Source: Onchocerca lupi
Taxonomy: Eukaryota > Nematoda > Chromadorea > Rhabditida > Onchocercidae
Reading direction: 5' to 3'
Assembly: GCA_028564675.1 (NCBI GenBank)
Contig: JAOVVO010000479.1
Span: 1-64,000 of the forward strand
DNA: 64,000 nt
Both the position numbers and the translations under genes were made by a program. Within the stretch, counting starts at the first letter, position 1, and every line of letters starts with the position of its first letter. The notes below the pieces were generated by a model that worked only from the letters and a program-made list of their open reading frames with translations, had not been told where the DNA came from and searched no databases. Below, in pieces: positions 47,277 to 60,458 of the stretch.

Positions 47277-50200
47277 AATTAATGAAATGATGCAAAAGGA
47301 CCAGAAAAACGAAAAAATCAAATCAAAAAATGAAATCGAAAAATATGTGTTTTATCTTCAACTCAAAACTATTTCTGGCAAATTAGAAATGTTATGAAAA
47401 TAAAAAGCACTTTATACGTTTACGAATTTTCAGTTTTTCAGCGATATTTGTCACTACTATTTCCGAAATGATAGCATATTCTTACATCCGTTTTTTTTTC
47501 CAGTATTAAAGCTTTTATCTCTAAATTTACTTTCAGTTTTTTGATTTCTGGTTTCTCAAACTTCTATTTCTAAAACTTTTAGTTAAACTTTTAGTTTTTA
47601 CTTTCTTTTTCTATTTTCAATTTAAGGCAAGAAATTGTATAAACAAGTGAAGCGAAACTTTGAAAGTACTGGATGGAAAAAAACCAATTAACTGTTACGA
47701 AATTATTCTTCGAATAAAATATTTAATTTTAATTATTTTTAATACACTATTTCCAACATGACGTTTTTTTCGTTTTCGGTTGACGTTTCCTCATTAAAAT
47801 AATAAAAACATAATAAAGTAATTTGATCAGGAAATTTTTTTTCTTTTTTTCAATTTAAAAATTCTCCGGAATGCTTTAAACTTATCAGAAAATACAACAT
47901 CTAAAATACTAAAATAAATAAGTCCAAAACTAATTATTATACTAATGATGGAAAAAAATAAACTTGTTCAAAATTTTTAGAATAAATAAATAAATAATGG
48001 AATAGCGTTAATTTCATTAGTTGGTATTTGTGTACATAATTATTTAAATTTTCGGTTAAACTAGAAATGCAAACGAAAAAAGGAGAAATTTCAAAATTCT
48101 ATTGTATATTTAAGAAATAAATGAAGAAAAATAGTTTTTAAACTGTCAAAAAGTGGAAACGAAATATAAAAAAAAATTACTGGATTATTGTGAAATATAA
48201 AAAAAATCGTTTTAAGTGTATAAATTTTAAAACTCCTCATGAAGATTTTAAAAAATCAAAAATTATCATTTAATTTAGTTTTATTGTTTTCCAATTTCAA
48301 AAGCAATAAGTTCATTTATCAATAACAACAGTGATTTTTTTATTCCTTGAAAACAGTAAATTTTTAGTTATTACTCAAGAAATGAACATGGAATAAGTAA
48401 AAGAAAGACTTCGATACAAAGATTTGCTTCAAAAACTGTAATAAATATAATCATCATTAATTTGCCTTAATTAACTCAAACTATTTGACCAGAAGACTCA
48501 AAAACACAACTTTTACCAATTGATATGAAAACAATGAAACCGAATTTTACCAAAATTTTTTCAAAACAATAGACAAAACCATTCTATAACTAAAAAATTA
48601 AAAAAAAAAAAAAAAAAAAGACAAATATCTAAAAAATGATGATAAAACAGATTGAAACATTTTTCGCATGCCAAATATTTTATTTTTTATAACAATAAGT
48701 TCATCAGTACCTTTTATACCAATTTTTTCTTTGACAGATGAATACTGCTTATCATTCATAATACTGTCTATGTTCTATTTAAAAATAATAATAATTGTTG
48801 GTATTGCTGTTTAATATTTTCTGAAATTACTCAAGAATCAATCTGGTTAATAAACAATTACATATGAATATGGAAAAACATTTTACTATTTACATCAGAT
48901 GAAAGGAAAAGCAAGAAAAAAGAAAAAGTGAATTTTTTTTTAATTAAAACAAATAAGCATAATAGTTGACATTTTAATTTTTCCATAAATATAAAGTATA
49001 ATACAAATAAATTCTCCAATTCGAAATTTCGAAATGAAAATTAAATTACAAAGGTGCAATTGGCATATCCTTATTAAAATTATATTCGATGACAATTTAT
49101 GCAATTTTTAAGTTATATTCGACGATAATTTATGCAATTATGAAGAGAAGTTTGAAAAAGATTGCGATAATATTTTATTATCAATAAACAATCTGCAGAA
49201 TTTCAGCGATTAATTTCACTAGACGATTATTATTAATTTTGTATAATATGATGCTAAAAGAAAATTAGTTGTACTACAGTTATATTAGAGTTTTTTCATC
49301 AATAATCCTGTCTTTTAACATTAGTAATTAAAAAATTAATATCAAATAAATTAATTATATAATATTAGATGTCTTAGAGATTAATCAGAAATGGTGTTAA
49401 AATTCTTTTTTTTTAATGATAATATATAATAAAAAATTTATAATCAAAACGCATTTTAGATTATATCAATCGAATGAAATGATAAGAAAGCTTTAAGAAT
49501 TGAGCAAAGAGACGAATTAAAATTTAAATGTGAACAGCTGTTCATAAAATAATTATTTTATTTCTACTATGTGACATATCAAAATTGAATAATGAAAATT
49601 GAGTTTTGTTATATTGACCAGATGGAATAAGTTATTGCTTATTTTACAGCCTTATTCTTGTTGATAATTTGGTAATTTTACTGACGAATGATATCTTATT
49701 TTAAATGTTTAGATTTTATTTAAAAAGTAAATTTTTGGTATCACTGAACTGTATTCGATTACAATTTATGCAATTTTAGAACATTTACGAAAGTTTTTTC
49801 GCTGTTCTATACATAAACAACAATTATGAAATCTTATTGTTCATTTCATTATAAACAACTAATTCTACAAAACGCAGTACTATTAATTTTAAAGAGTAAT
49901 AACTGATACTGAGCAAAATAGTGCAATTCATTCCATTAAAACTCTTTTAGTCCCAAATTAATTACATTATAGTATAAAATCAATATCTCAGTTTTACAAT
50001 AAGAACAGCAAAAGAAATCTGAAATTAAGAATATTGGTAAATATTAAAATATAAATAGTATACATAAATATGAAAAAACTGAAATGGTAAGATATATTAT
50101 AATTTACATATTATAATTATATATTTATGATTTATTTAAAATCAATAATTAACAAAATTTAAAATAAGATCTAATAATTTATAAGTTCAATTAGATGAAA

Positions 50201-53200
50201 ATAAAAAAAAATGAAAGAGAAGGCAAACTATCAATATTAATTTAGAATAATACATTTCAACGAATAATAATCATTTAACAGAAAATGAAGAAAGAAAAAG
50301 TGAAAAGAATATTTATCGAAAAGAGTGAAACGTTTTTGCAGGTTGAGAAAATTTTCACTTTTCAACGAATTGTACACAAATGCTGGCATATCTTTGAATT
50401 ATAACGACAGAAAAAAAAAAACAAAAGTGACATTGAAATGAGAATTTGACGAGTGTTTGCATCGAAATATTAAAAAAAATAAAAGATAAATATTAAAAGA
50501 AAAATATAGAATTTTATTGTTGTTTAATAAAACAAACAAAACAGTGAGTTGAATCAATTGATTAAGTTTAATAGAAATTAACTTTTTTTTTTCTTCTAAT
50601 AATCTGCTAAAACAATTTCTGAACAGAATTGTTTTATTTTTATTTTCTGAATCTGATTAGAATCAATTTCGGCGCATTAATTCCTCTTTTTCGTAATCTG
50701 ATAATGCAAGTAAAATATCTACTGAATAATAAAAATAAGGCAAAATAAACAAACTATTTATTGGCAAATATTTTTCTTATAACTAATCATTACTAATTAT
50801 TTTCTACATGTAATAAACATTATTGTTTCTGATTTCAAAAAAAAAATGAATAAATAAATAAAAAAACATAAGAAAACTAAAAACTGATCAAAGATTTTCC
50901 ATTTTTTGATTCTGTTAGAAATGAATTCCTGAGAGAAAATAAAGTTTTAAATCAAATTTATAGTGTTTTTCTCATCAAGTGTACATGTAGAAGAAAGCAA
51001 TTTGATGTGAAATGAATCTAAGCATAAATATATGCAAAAATTGAATTTAATGATAAGTGATAATGACAAAAGAGAAATTTAAATTTTAGCTAAAAGAAAT
51101 AATCACTAAATTCGCTAAATTTAGTTTAAAAAAAGTACACCAATGCATTGATCAAAATCAATTCAGTTGCTGCATTATTGGTGTATCACCAAAATGCGGA
51201 ACAAAATTTTTTTTTTTCCATTTGCGAAAGAAAAAAAGCATTGTACTTTGGGGAACGAAAGAATTTCCATTTTTGAACGATTGAAAAAAGTAAAAATTTT
51301 GCATCAAAAAAAAAAAAAATGATTGCCATATATTTTTATATTGAATAGAAAAAATAAATAAAATTTTTAAATTACTAGAAAAAAAATAAATTTTCAAAAA
51401 TTTTTTTAATCTGAAGGATTACATTTTTATAATCTGAAGAAAAAAAAAAAAAAAAAAAACGAACTTAATCGATAAGACTGATAAGAAATAACGCTAGGAC
51501 GAAACTATGAAGAATATTCTTCCATCATTATCATATATCAGATCGTATGTTAGTCATTAATTTTTGTTGAGAAAAAAATAAGCAAAAGCGCATGATTTAT
51601 TGAGAAAAATAAAACTGAAAATATTGAAGAATAAAGGATGTTATTTTAATTTAAAAGATCTGGATGATTAATTAATCATTCTGATTGCTAAAAATAGTTG
51701 GGATTTTTTAAATTGAAAATTTTAATAATACCATTCCACTATCAAATATGTTTATTATCAAGATTGTTTAAGTCTCTAGTAAAATGCTAAATTTACAATT
51801 TACTTCATGTTAAGTGGAATTATACAAGGATTTAACTAAATTAAAATGCTATTTACTTAAAATGTTATTTGTCTTAATTTAGTTTAAATGTTTTTCATTC
51901 TTTTATCTGCAAATTTGTCAGTTGTTCATCACTAAAAATGAATTTAATATTGGCTTGAATTTTAAAAATTTTTAAATAAATTCAATAACGGCTAGCTAAA
52001 AAGAAAATTTAAGAAATCAATTACTTTCAGTTATTGACAATGAACAATCCCATACAATACATTCGGAACACTTTTAATCTATCTTAGTTTTATCTAATTA
52101 GAAACAAATAAATTACCTTTTTTTCCTTCCAAATTCTGAATTAATATTATCTTGAGATTTCTTGGGACTTTTTGGAGATTTTTATCACATATGCACAAAA
52201 TACTTAAACATATGATATACAATCAACTAGAATATAGAAATATAAAAGTTCTAATAATGAGTTACAATATTTCACTTTATTGACGCTATATTTTATTTTT
52301 TTGACTTTTGTACTAACTTTGTGACCATTTATTTGGTTTATAAAACAACAATAAACAAAAAACAAGTAAACAAGCGAAAACAACAAAAAAACAACAATAA
52401 CCAACTTTTTGTTTTTTATTGTAATAATAGTGAAGTTATTCTATATTTAGAAATTATTCCATAGCTATTTCAATAATGATAGAATTTTAAATTACAAAAA
52501 AAAGGTTAAAATGCTGGAATGTAAAAAGCAATACGATTCAATTAAAATGACATGTATTTATATAATGATACCTATGGCTGTTTTGCTCTCTAAAAAAAAG
52601 AAAATGAAAAATTCAAGAGGAAAAAACAAAGGAATGTTTTAATTTTTCTGCAATGAATCAATTTTGATGAAAAAAATTCTGATAAAAATTTTGATAACAA
52701 ATCATTAATCATGAAAGATTCATTTTTTTACATATTCAACAAATGTTTGCTATAAGCTGAAATAAAATTGTTGGAATTTTTTTGAATGGAAAAGATATCT
52801 TACCCAAAAAGTTTTCTAAAACATAGTAATGGCTAATTAGTTATTAGTTCTTATCACTTAGTTAAGGTGAGAAAAAATCTGAGATAAAATGATATCATAT
52901 GAAAAACTTTAAATCTGATCATTGCTAATTAATTATTTGTAATATTGTTATTAGTGTTAGCTGTGGTTAAAAAAAAAATAAAAATAAAAAATTTGATCGA
53001 AGAATTCAATGACAGCAAAATTATTTATTATCGTGCGTGCAATATTATCTATATAATTATTGGTTTAAAAAAGGAAGAAAAAATTTATTCTCCTGATTAA
53101 AATAATTAAATAGCCAAAAATGAGTAATTTGACTATTTTCAAAGCCAATGAATATTTCATTAATTTTATAAACAATGATTACTTCATGTTTGTTAGCCAA

Positions 53201-56200
53201 ACTGATGGAATAGAAACACAGTTCTATCTTTTTCTTAAGTAAATGAAAAATTTTAGGTATGTTTTAGGTCATACAAATACATCAAAATATTTGACAGGTA
53301 GAAATCGTCATGAAAAACCAATAATATTTGGAATAGCAGCTACAAAAATAACTGATTAAATTTCAAATTTTACATTGTGGAATGGAAACATGTAAAAATA
53401 ACAAAAATTTTTAAGATGAAAAGTTTTTAAAAAAATATTTGAAAAGAAAAAATCGATGCAGAATCACGTCATGTCATTGCAAATAGTAATGAATCAACTA
53501 CTTTCAAAATAAATCATTGCTATAAATATTGATTTCTTTAGCTAAAGCATAAAATTTCTTTTTCGTGCTTTTTTAATGGATGAAATCAAATCAGAATGAA
53601 ATTTAAATGGATGAAATTAAATTACAATGATTAATAAATTTATCTGATCAATGAGAACCATTTCATATAGCTGAAAAAAACATTTGCAATCAAAAATGAA
53701 ATTATAAGATATGTTTAGATTAATTAACTGGCCATTTATTAAAGGCCTAATATGATCATATGCTAGATTTTGTTGTAACAGACGATCTTCAACTTTTCAA
53801 ACTAGATTAATATTAGTAATCATTATCAAATTATCATAAAAATTTTAATTACATGCTTCTTTTATCACAGTAAATTACACTAGGAAAAATTTTTAAGGAC
53901 AAGCAAAAAAAAAAAAAATATTTCGAAACTTTCGTTATACTAAAATTTAATTTTAAGCAAAGCGAATATCGCAGCAAATTTCATAATTTCTTAAAGCAAT
54001 AATTTTTAGATAATATATAAATACCTTTTTATTCATCTATTTCAGAACATAATAGCATATCAAATCTAACTTAGAATCATATAATTTAGAAATGTTCGAT
54101 CTAGTCTAGAATTCGTATAGTCTACAATATTTAATCCAATCTAGTTTTCATTTTTTTCAATTTATTTTATCATTTTCCTTTTATCCCTTATTAAAATTAT
54201 AAGTGATAATCGTATGATTTGTGTAACTACTACCAGTAGTAATGATACAATTCATAAAGTTAATAATCTACTTTTTACCATTATTCATTTATATATTTTT
54301 TATTTTTACATCGTAAATAAAAAGTGAAAAAATTTATTATATAGAAGCGATTTACTGAACAATTATATTTAAGTGTTAAATATCATTTTACAAAAATTGT
54401 GCTATTTTTCGCTCTACTTTGTTTTGCTTTGTTTTTTGTAGCTTATGAAAGATTTATAGATAATAAAAAGAAGCTCAGCATGAAATAATTAAAACTGAGC
54501 AGTCATTTCCTTCTTACAAATAAAATCAGTGGATTTCTTTGGCATCATACAGAGTCTGAATAGAAGATAATTTTTGATAATTCTTAGATAATTTTTGTCA
54601 TTTACGAAATTTTATGAGTTATTTTTGTTAACATTTACATCAATTTTGTAAATTGACATAGATTGTTCACTGTGAAAGCATGAAAATCTATTTATATTCT
54701 GATGAATTCATGCATATTCATTGAATAATTTGAAAGGAAATTATTTTAAAAATAGTCAAATGAAATTGCAAATAATAGCAGTGACATCATATATAAACGG
54801 AAAAAGCCAGAAAGGCAAATGAAGAGAAGAAAAATCGAACATTTGAGGATAGGAGAAGCACTTGAAAATCCAATAAAAATTTCGTCCTTTTCGCTGTCAA
54901 AATTCTTGAACTTGGTACATTTTTATATCTCCATTTCTTTTTTTTTTTTTTTTGCTTGGATTTTTAACTTCAGTAGTTGAGTTAAAAAATAATAGTATCA
55001 TTTTGTCATTTCATTTTTTTAATGAACTTTCAAGTCATCCGAAAAATTTCTTTCATTTTCTTTTTTTCACATTTATATGAGATTTATACTATTTCATTGC
55101 ATATAAATATTGTTAGTCAAATAAATGTTAGCAGTGATTTATGAAGCAATATATTATTTGTTTGCTTTTATGTTTTTTAAAATATGACTCAAATATATAT
55201 TAAATGAAAATTTTGAAATATATATTAAATAAATATTAATTATTTGAAATACATATTAAATGAAATTTTGAAAATTTGAGCCATTATCTTTTCCAATATC
55301 AATCATTTTGTTGTGAAATTTGAAATTTGCAAAAATTGTAAAGTTCAAAACTTGAAAACTCATAAATTTGCTTCACTTCGGTAAAAAAATAAATTTTAAA
55401 ATTTTAATATAATCGATGATTGACCGAATGATGAAATAATTGAAATATTATCATAAAAATCGCTGAAATTTTTGCTTCTAGAATATAATGTGGATCGTTT
55501 TTTCGTTCGGAAAATTATAAATATTGCATATTACAACCAAAAATTTTAATAATTAATTAATTTTATCAAAAAAAAAACTATGGGAAAAATTATTTCCGCA
55601 AAAAAATTAAAATTTTGATAAATTGTGTTCAATGCTGATTGATAATTGATAGGATGATTTAAATATTCTATGCTAAAGCACTTTTTTTTTTTTTTTTTTC
55701 AGCAGAATGGATAGAAAAGAGCAGCTAGTAACTGCAATTTTCGAAGTAAACTTTTGAAAAGAATAGAAAAGAGAGCCAAAAAAAGGCTAAAATGTAAAAC
55801 CTATTACTCCTGGGACTCTTTTATGAAAACTTTTTGGTTTTAAAATTTTTTTGTGCAAGCCATTTCTTCGGAGAGATTTTGATAAAAACTGCTATTTTTA
55901 TGACTTCTAACATTTATGATTGATAGTTTAGTTAACGAGAGACCGAAAAAAAAAAAAAATATTCCTTCCTTTTTTTGACAATATCGGATTAATTCTGTTA
56001 TTCTGCGATTCTGCGATATTACTACCATAAAATGTGCAAATTCTTGAAATAGAAAAAAATAAGGTTTTTTTTATTATTTAACAATAATCCGAAAACAACC
56101 TGATTTCTATTCCTCCTGTCATATAGCTTGTCGCATTTCATATCAACTGTTTTTATTCAATATCAATTAATTCGCAAATTTCTTATCATCAACAATCATC

Positions 56201-57101
56201 GTTAAACAAATTTCACAATTCTAGTTAGATAATAAAGATTTGAAGACAATAATTTGACAAATTTGATAAATTCTAGTTGAATAATAAGGGTAATGAGAGC
56301 CAAAATTTGACAAAATTGACAATTTCAGAAGGAACAAAGCTATGAAGATAATAATTCGATAAAGTTTTTTGCAAAATAAAAACTTCCCGAACATTCTATA
56401 GGAAACTGGTTGGGAAAGAGCTTTAAATACATCAACAAGGGAATCACTGAAAAAAAAAAAAAAACTTCAGAATCGAAAGCAATAGCAGTAGCAAAGGGAA
56501 TTGTAAATTCTATTTAATTTATTGATTTGAAACAGCAAAAATCAATGAACAAGTAATAGCAATAAGTAATAGCTAACTTTACTTCTCTAAAATAATTTTT
56601 TAATTATGCTAATTTAATCAATTTCTTCTTACTTAAAATTTTAACAGTTTAAATATTGTGACGATAATTCGAAACATTCTGGTATTAGTACGAATTCTGA
56701 AAATTGAAATTACTCTGATAATAATTCTGAAATATTATCATAGATTAATAAGCTCTTCTGAATTCATAATGATACTACGGAAACAAAAACATATTTATCA
56801 ATAATACTATTTTATATCATTTATAAGATTCTCATTAAATTGAATACATTAGCGTCGATTTTGTTCAAAAGTGAAATTTGACCTAAATTTACTTAAAATT
56901 AATTTATTTGAGTTATATAGTTATGTGTAATTTGTTGTGTTCAAATATATTTCAAATATTTTATCATATTTTTTCTAAAAAAAAAATTTCGTTCAAATCA
57001 AAAATTAGTGCATAATCATTTTGTTTTGCTCAACAATTCATTCTTTAATAACATGAAAATTATTAATTTATTTGTTTCTTTTTTTTTTTTTTTTCAATTA
57101 G
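47277..57101. other. Long gene-free AT-rich region
   Basis: Nearly 10 kb in which I recognise no exon, RNA gene or intact element. A short sequence, TATTCGA(T/C)NA(C/T)AATTTATGCAATT, recurs at 49081, 49114 and 49752. Homopolymer runs of 15-20 A or T are scattered (48600, 51440, 54940, 55680). Open frames here are short and low in complexity. Confidence 0.5.
49081..49140. repeat. 33-base tandem pair with a third copy at 49752
   Basis: TATATTCGATGACAATTTAT at 49081 recurs with a few changes at 49114 and again at 49752-49777. Surrounding DNA may also be weakly similar, hinting at an old duplication spaced about 660 bases. Confidence 0.65.
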
Positions 57102-57160
57102 CAATGACCCATACGAAATTTGTGCTTAGAGTCGATGACGATACATTGTGCAATAGCTTT
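57102..57160 (+). CDS. Orphan exon-like segment with a glycosyltransferase DxD signature
   Basis: After a strong acceptor (long T-run then CAATTAG, ending 57101) the frame reads AMTHTKFVLRVDDDTLCN. Hydrophobic residues followed by VDDD resemble the metal- and sugar-nucleotide-binding DxD box of Golgi glycosyltransferases such as the beta-1,3-galactosyltransferase type. No flanking exons with matching content were found. A donor GTGCAA lies at 57146. It may be one exon of a gene I cannot see, a pseudogene remnant, or chance. Confidence 0.3.
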
Positions 57161-58496
57161 CAAACTTCCCTTATTTTTTTTTTGTTTATGTGTTGTGAGC
57201 GTCTACAATTGATATGATATTATGCAATAATGACCGCCGATAAAAATACCATGACATCCGATGACCGATGCAACAGTTACTGGTCACCACTGGTCACTAG
57301 CATTTTTCCTTGTATAACGGAAGTCATTTTATAATTCACTGATCGAATTATCAAGTTCTTAAACTATTATACCGGAATTTTCGATATATTTCATATAAAA
57401 AAGGTGCAAATTACTCATTTCATATGAATAATCAAATATATAAGAAAATGCCAAAATAATTGAATAATATTCAACATGACATATTTCAACTTGTTTAAAA
57501 TGTTTATAAACATGATAAGCTTAAAAAAACAAAGGCTATGAAACTGTTGCTTGTAAATAAGTATGTAAAAAGTTTTATGTGAATATTTTACAAACTATTT
57601 GTTTTAAATAACAAAGAAAAAAGTAAATCAATTAATGAATTTTATTTTGATTCATATTAACCACAAGCTTGAGCTGTTTTGTTTTGCATGAACTGATAAG
57701 AAATGAAATGCAATGTGTCAAATAGTTTCAAAAGTTTAAAATTTTCATGATATAAATATGATATGATCTTTTATAATGAGACATCAAAAACCAAATGGGC
57801 AATGAAACAATTCAAATCAAATCATTCGTGACATGTATTGCACATACGCAAATTATCTAGCATTAAGTAACTGCTTAATCATAATTAATTACTCAATAAT
57901 TAATAGTCTGATTAAAAATGTTCAAATTTTACATTATCTAATTAACAATAAAAGTAAGAATTATGCATTTTCTGTGTTTTACCGGAAGAAATTTTCAACA
58001 ATGTATAATCTTTCAATTGCTGAAATTCTGTTTTAAAAAAAAAAGAGAATCACGATGAATTTTTTTTTGCATAACATATTGATTATAGAAAATACTGAGA
58101 CAATATTTTTTGCTGTTATTTTATGTTTTTTAAATTAAACTAAAGTCAAAATAAATCTCATATTTATTATTTTGATAAGTTAAGAAGTTGAATAATAAAT
58201 TTTCTTCTTCAACCAGTCAATTTTATTTAACAGAAAAACTGAAAAAACTTGAGAAATGTATGTGAAAATTACGCAAATATGTAATCTTACGGTGCGGCGA
58301 TCTATCATTTGCATGATACCACTTCCAATTACGATATGATTAATATGTTTGGCATCAGAGAAATGAAACTTTGATTTATTAAAATAGGATCAAATCTTTC
58401 AATTATTGCATCACATATCGCTGTTTTAATGGTTCATTTAATGTTTCAATCGAATAATTCGTTTCTGACAGATTAATTTAATAAAATTCTGTTATT
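57161..58496. other. No gene seen
   Basis: AT-rich DNA. A slightly GC-richer patch at 57226-57310 contains a tandem ACTGGTCACC/ACTGGTCACT and could belong to the glycosyltransferase-like fragment. A minus-strand AATAAA at 58497-58502 may serve the bZIP gene. Confidence 0.4.
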
Positions 58497-58629
58497 TTTA
58501 TTCACTACGAATTTGTTTCTGACAATTCAATTCCAAATACTTGCAACTAAATCCATATATTATCAACTAATTTATATCTATTATTCGTAATAATAATAAA
58601 ATTGGCTTAATTCTTATTTAAATTTTTAT

Positions 58630-60458
58630 CTAAAATTGATTTTGTAGTAATCTTTTCCATGTAACATTTGTTGCCAAAATTATTAAATGTACATGTTCCA
58701 GTTCCCTTTTCAACACATCAATTTGGGCCCGTAATGCATCATTCTCCTGCTCAAGAGCTGCCATACGTGTACGATTTTTTGTTTCTTTTGCACGACGTGC
58801 TTGACGTGATCGTCGGGCAGCAGTATTATTGCGAATTCGCCGTAATTCTTTCTGTTCAAACTACAAAAAATTTTTAAAGTTGATAAACCAAGTTTTCAAA
58901 TACTTATTAACCTATCAAATCTTCATGCATTCCAAAAATTGTTTACACCTGTTTTATAATTATGAGATGCATCTAAATATTTGGGATACACCATATTGCG
59001 TCAATTTCTTGTTTATATAACTTATTTGAATAGCTCATGCAATTTTTTTCGAATGTTTGCAAGATATTCGAGACTAATAACTTTAACAATCATTTTACAA
59101 AAAGATAAAGTTGAATAATTAAAAAAAGATGTTGATTCTTACAAGGAATTTTTCAAAAGATAAGTGTCATGCTACTCATACCGTTAAGTTGGATTATCAA
59201 TAATTTGAAATATATTCATTCATGTTCCAGAACTGTGTGAATCTCAAAAAAATGCCAGATTTAATTATTTGAATTCTGTTAGATTTATCATGAATTAAAT
59301 ATCTTTTTTTCTTCTTCTTCTTAGCATGATACAACAATGAAACACTTTAAAAAATGTTTGAAAAAAATTTAAATAAAAATTTGATAGAACAAGTATTTAG
59401 TTGCTGGCGAAGATTCCTATTTATGCAATATATTCAATTTTAAGATAAATTGGAATTTGATAAAACTTACTATCATAAAATCGATTTTTTTGACTTTTTC
59501 TTCTTCGTTTTTATTACTACCAATTGCTGGATTACTGAAACGGTCAACAGATATTTCAAAAATAATAAAAGCATGATCAAGAAATTTTCTTTATTTAAAA
59601 AAAAAAAAATGAAAAATTCTTAATTTTTTTTCTTCAATCAAAATTTCATAAAATTTATTTCTTAATTTAAAATTTCAAAAATTGAAGATATATAACGCGT
59701 TACGTGAAAATGATTAGTTTTCATTAATTAGTTTTCCAATTCTATTCATTTTCTTATATGTAATGTTTAAAATTCTCCGATGTTTGAAGTATTTTCATAA
59801 ACTTTAATTCTTAATGAATAGAAAAGAAACTAATCGGAGTCAACTGTTGCATGAAAGCATTACTTACAATCTTTATAAATTTATTTCTGATGAGACTTTT
59901 TCATTCGTCAGTTTTTTTTTTTAATTTACAAGAATTTTTTTTTGCGAACAATTTCAATATTCAATTTTCGTAACATTTGAAAAAGATTTTTTTTTTTTTG
60001 GAAAAATCAAAAACAGATATTTTACTTGCCTGAAATCCGAAATGTTGCATGATGGATGCAAGCTTCTTGATGAATTCATCATATTACTATGAAGTTGCAT
60101 TTCCTTAAATTTAAGTAAAAAAAATTTCATAAATAAACTGCCAGCAATGAAAATCAGCTGACTCATCTATTTAACTATTTCTCAAAATTTTCATCTAGTC
60201 CGAAATTTATATTAGCAAAAAAAAGTCAAAGATTGACTTCAAAAATATAACGCAGGGAGATAACTATTGTTAAAATCTGAAAAATGAAAAAAAATAAATC
60301 AATGATTGTCTTTCAATTTAATTATGAATAATAGATATAATCTACATCGACTTCCAAAAACTCATAATTGAATAATGAAATACAAGAATTTTGAAAAAGA
60401 TACAGAAATTCAATAGTAAGAAGTGAATAAAAATTTCAATATTTACCTTAAAGTTCAT
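58630..60458 (-). CDS. Small bZIP transcription factor
   Basis: Four exons read leftward: 60458-60447 (MNFK), 60103-60030, 59534-59471 and 58860-58630, all in phase, giving about 126 residues. The last exon holds the bZIP domain. The basic region is RRIRNNTAARRSRQARRAK with the NxxAAxxSR DNA-contact signature. The zipper has leucines at heptad spacing in AALEQENDALRAQIDVLKRE, continuing to LEHVHLIIL. The short N-terminal part is polar and serine-rich, with no recognised activation domain. It probably dimerises and binds DNA in the nucleus; the small size suggests a modulator or inhibitor partner (inference). The start is chosen because CAATTAG sits three bases before the ATG, followed by a good donor (GTAAAT), and because phase fits; an alternative is ATG at 60098-60100. 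The intron after exon 2 begins GCAAGT. The subfamily is undecided (PAR, C/EBP or ATF-like). Confidence 0.85.
60024..60029 (-). other. Non-canonical GC donor (GC-AG intron) in the bZIP gene
   Basis: Reading leftward, exon 2 ends GATTTCAG and the intron starts GCAAGT. This keeps phase 2 into exon 3. The next available GT (four bases further, CAA|GTAAAA) would break the frame. Confidence 0.65.
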
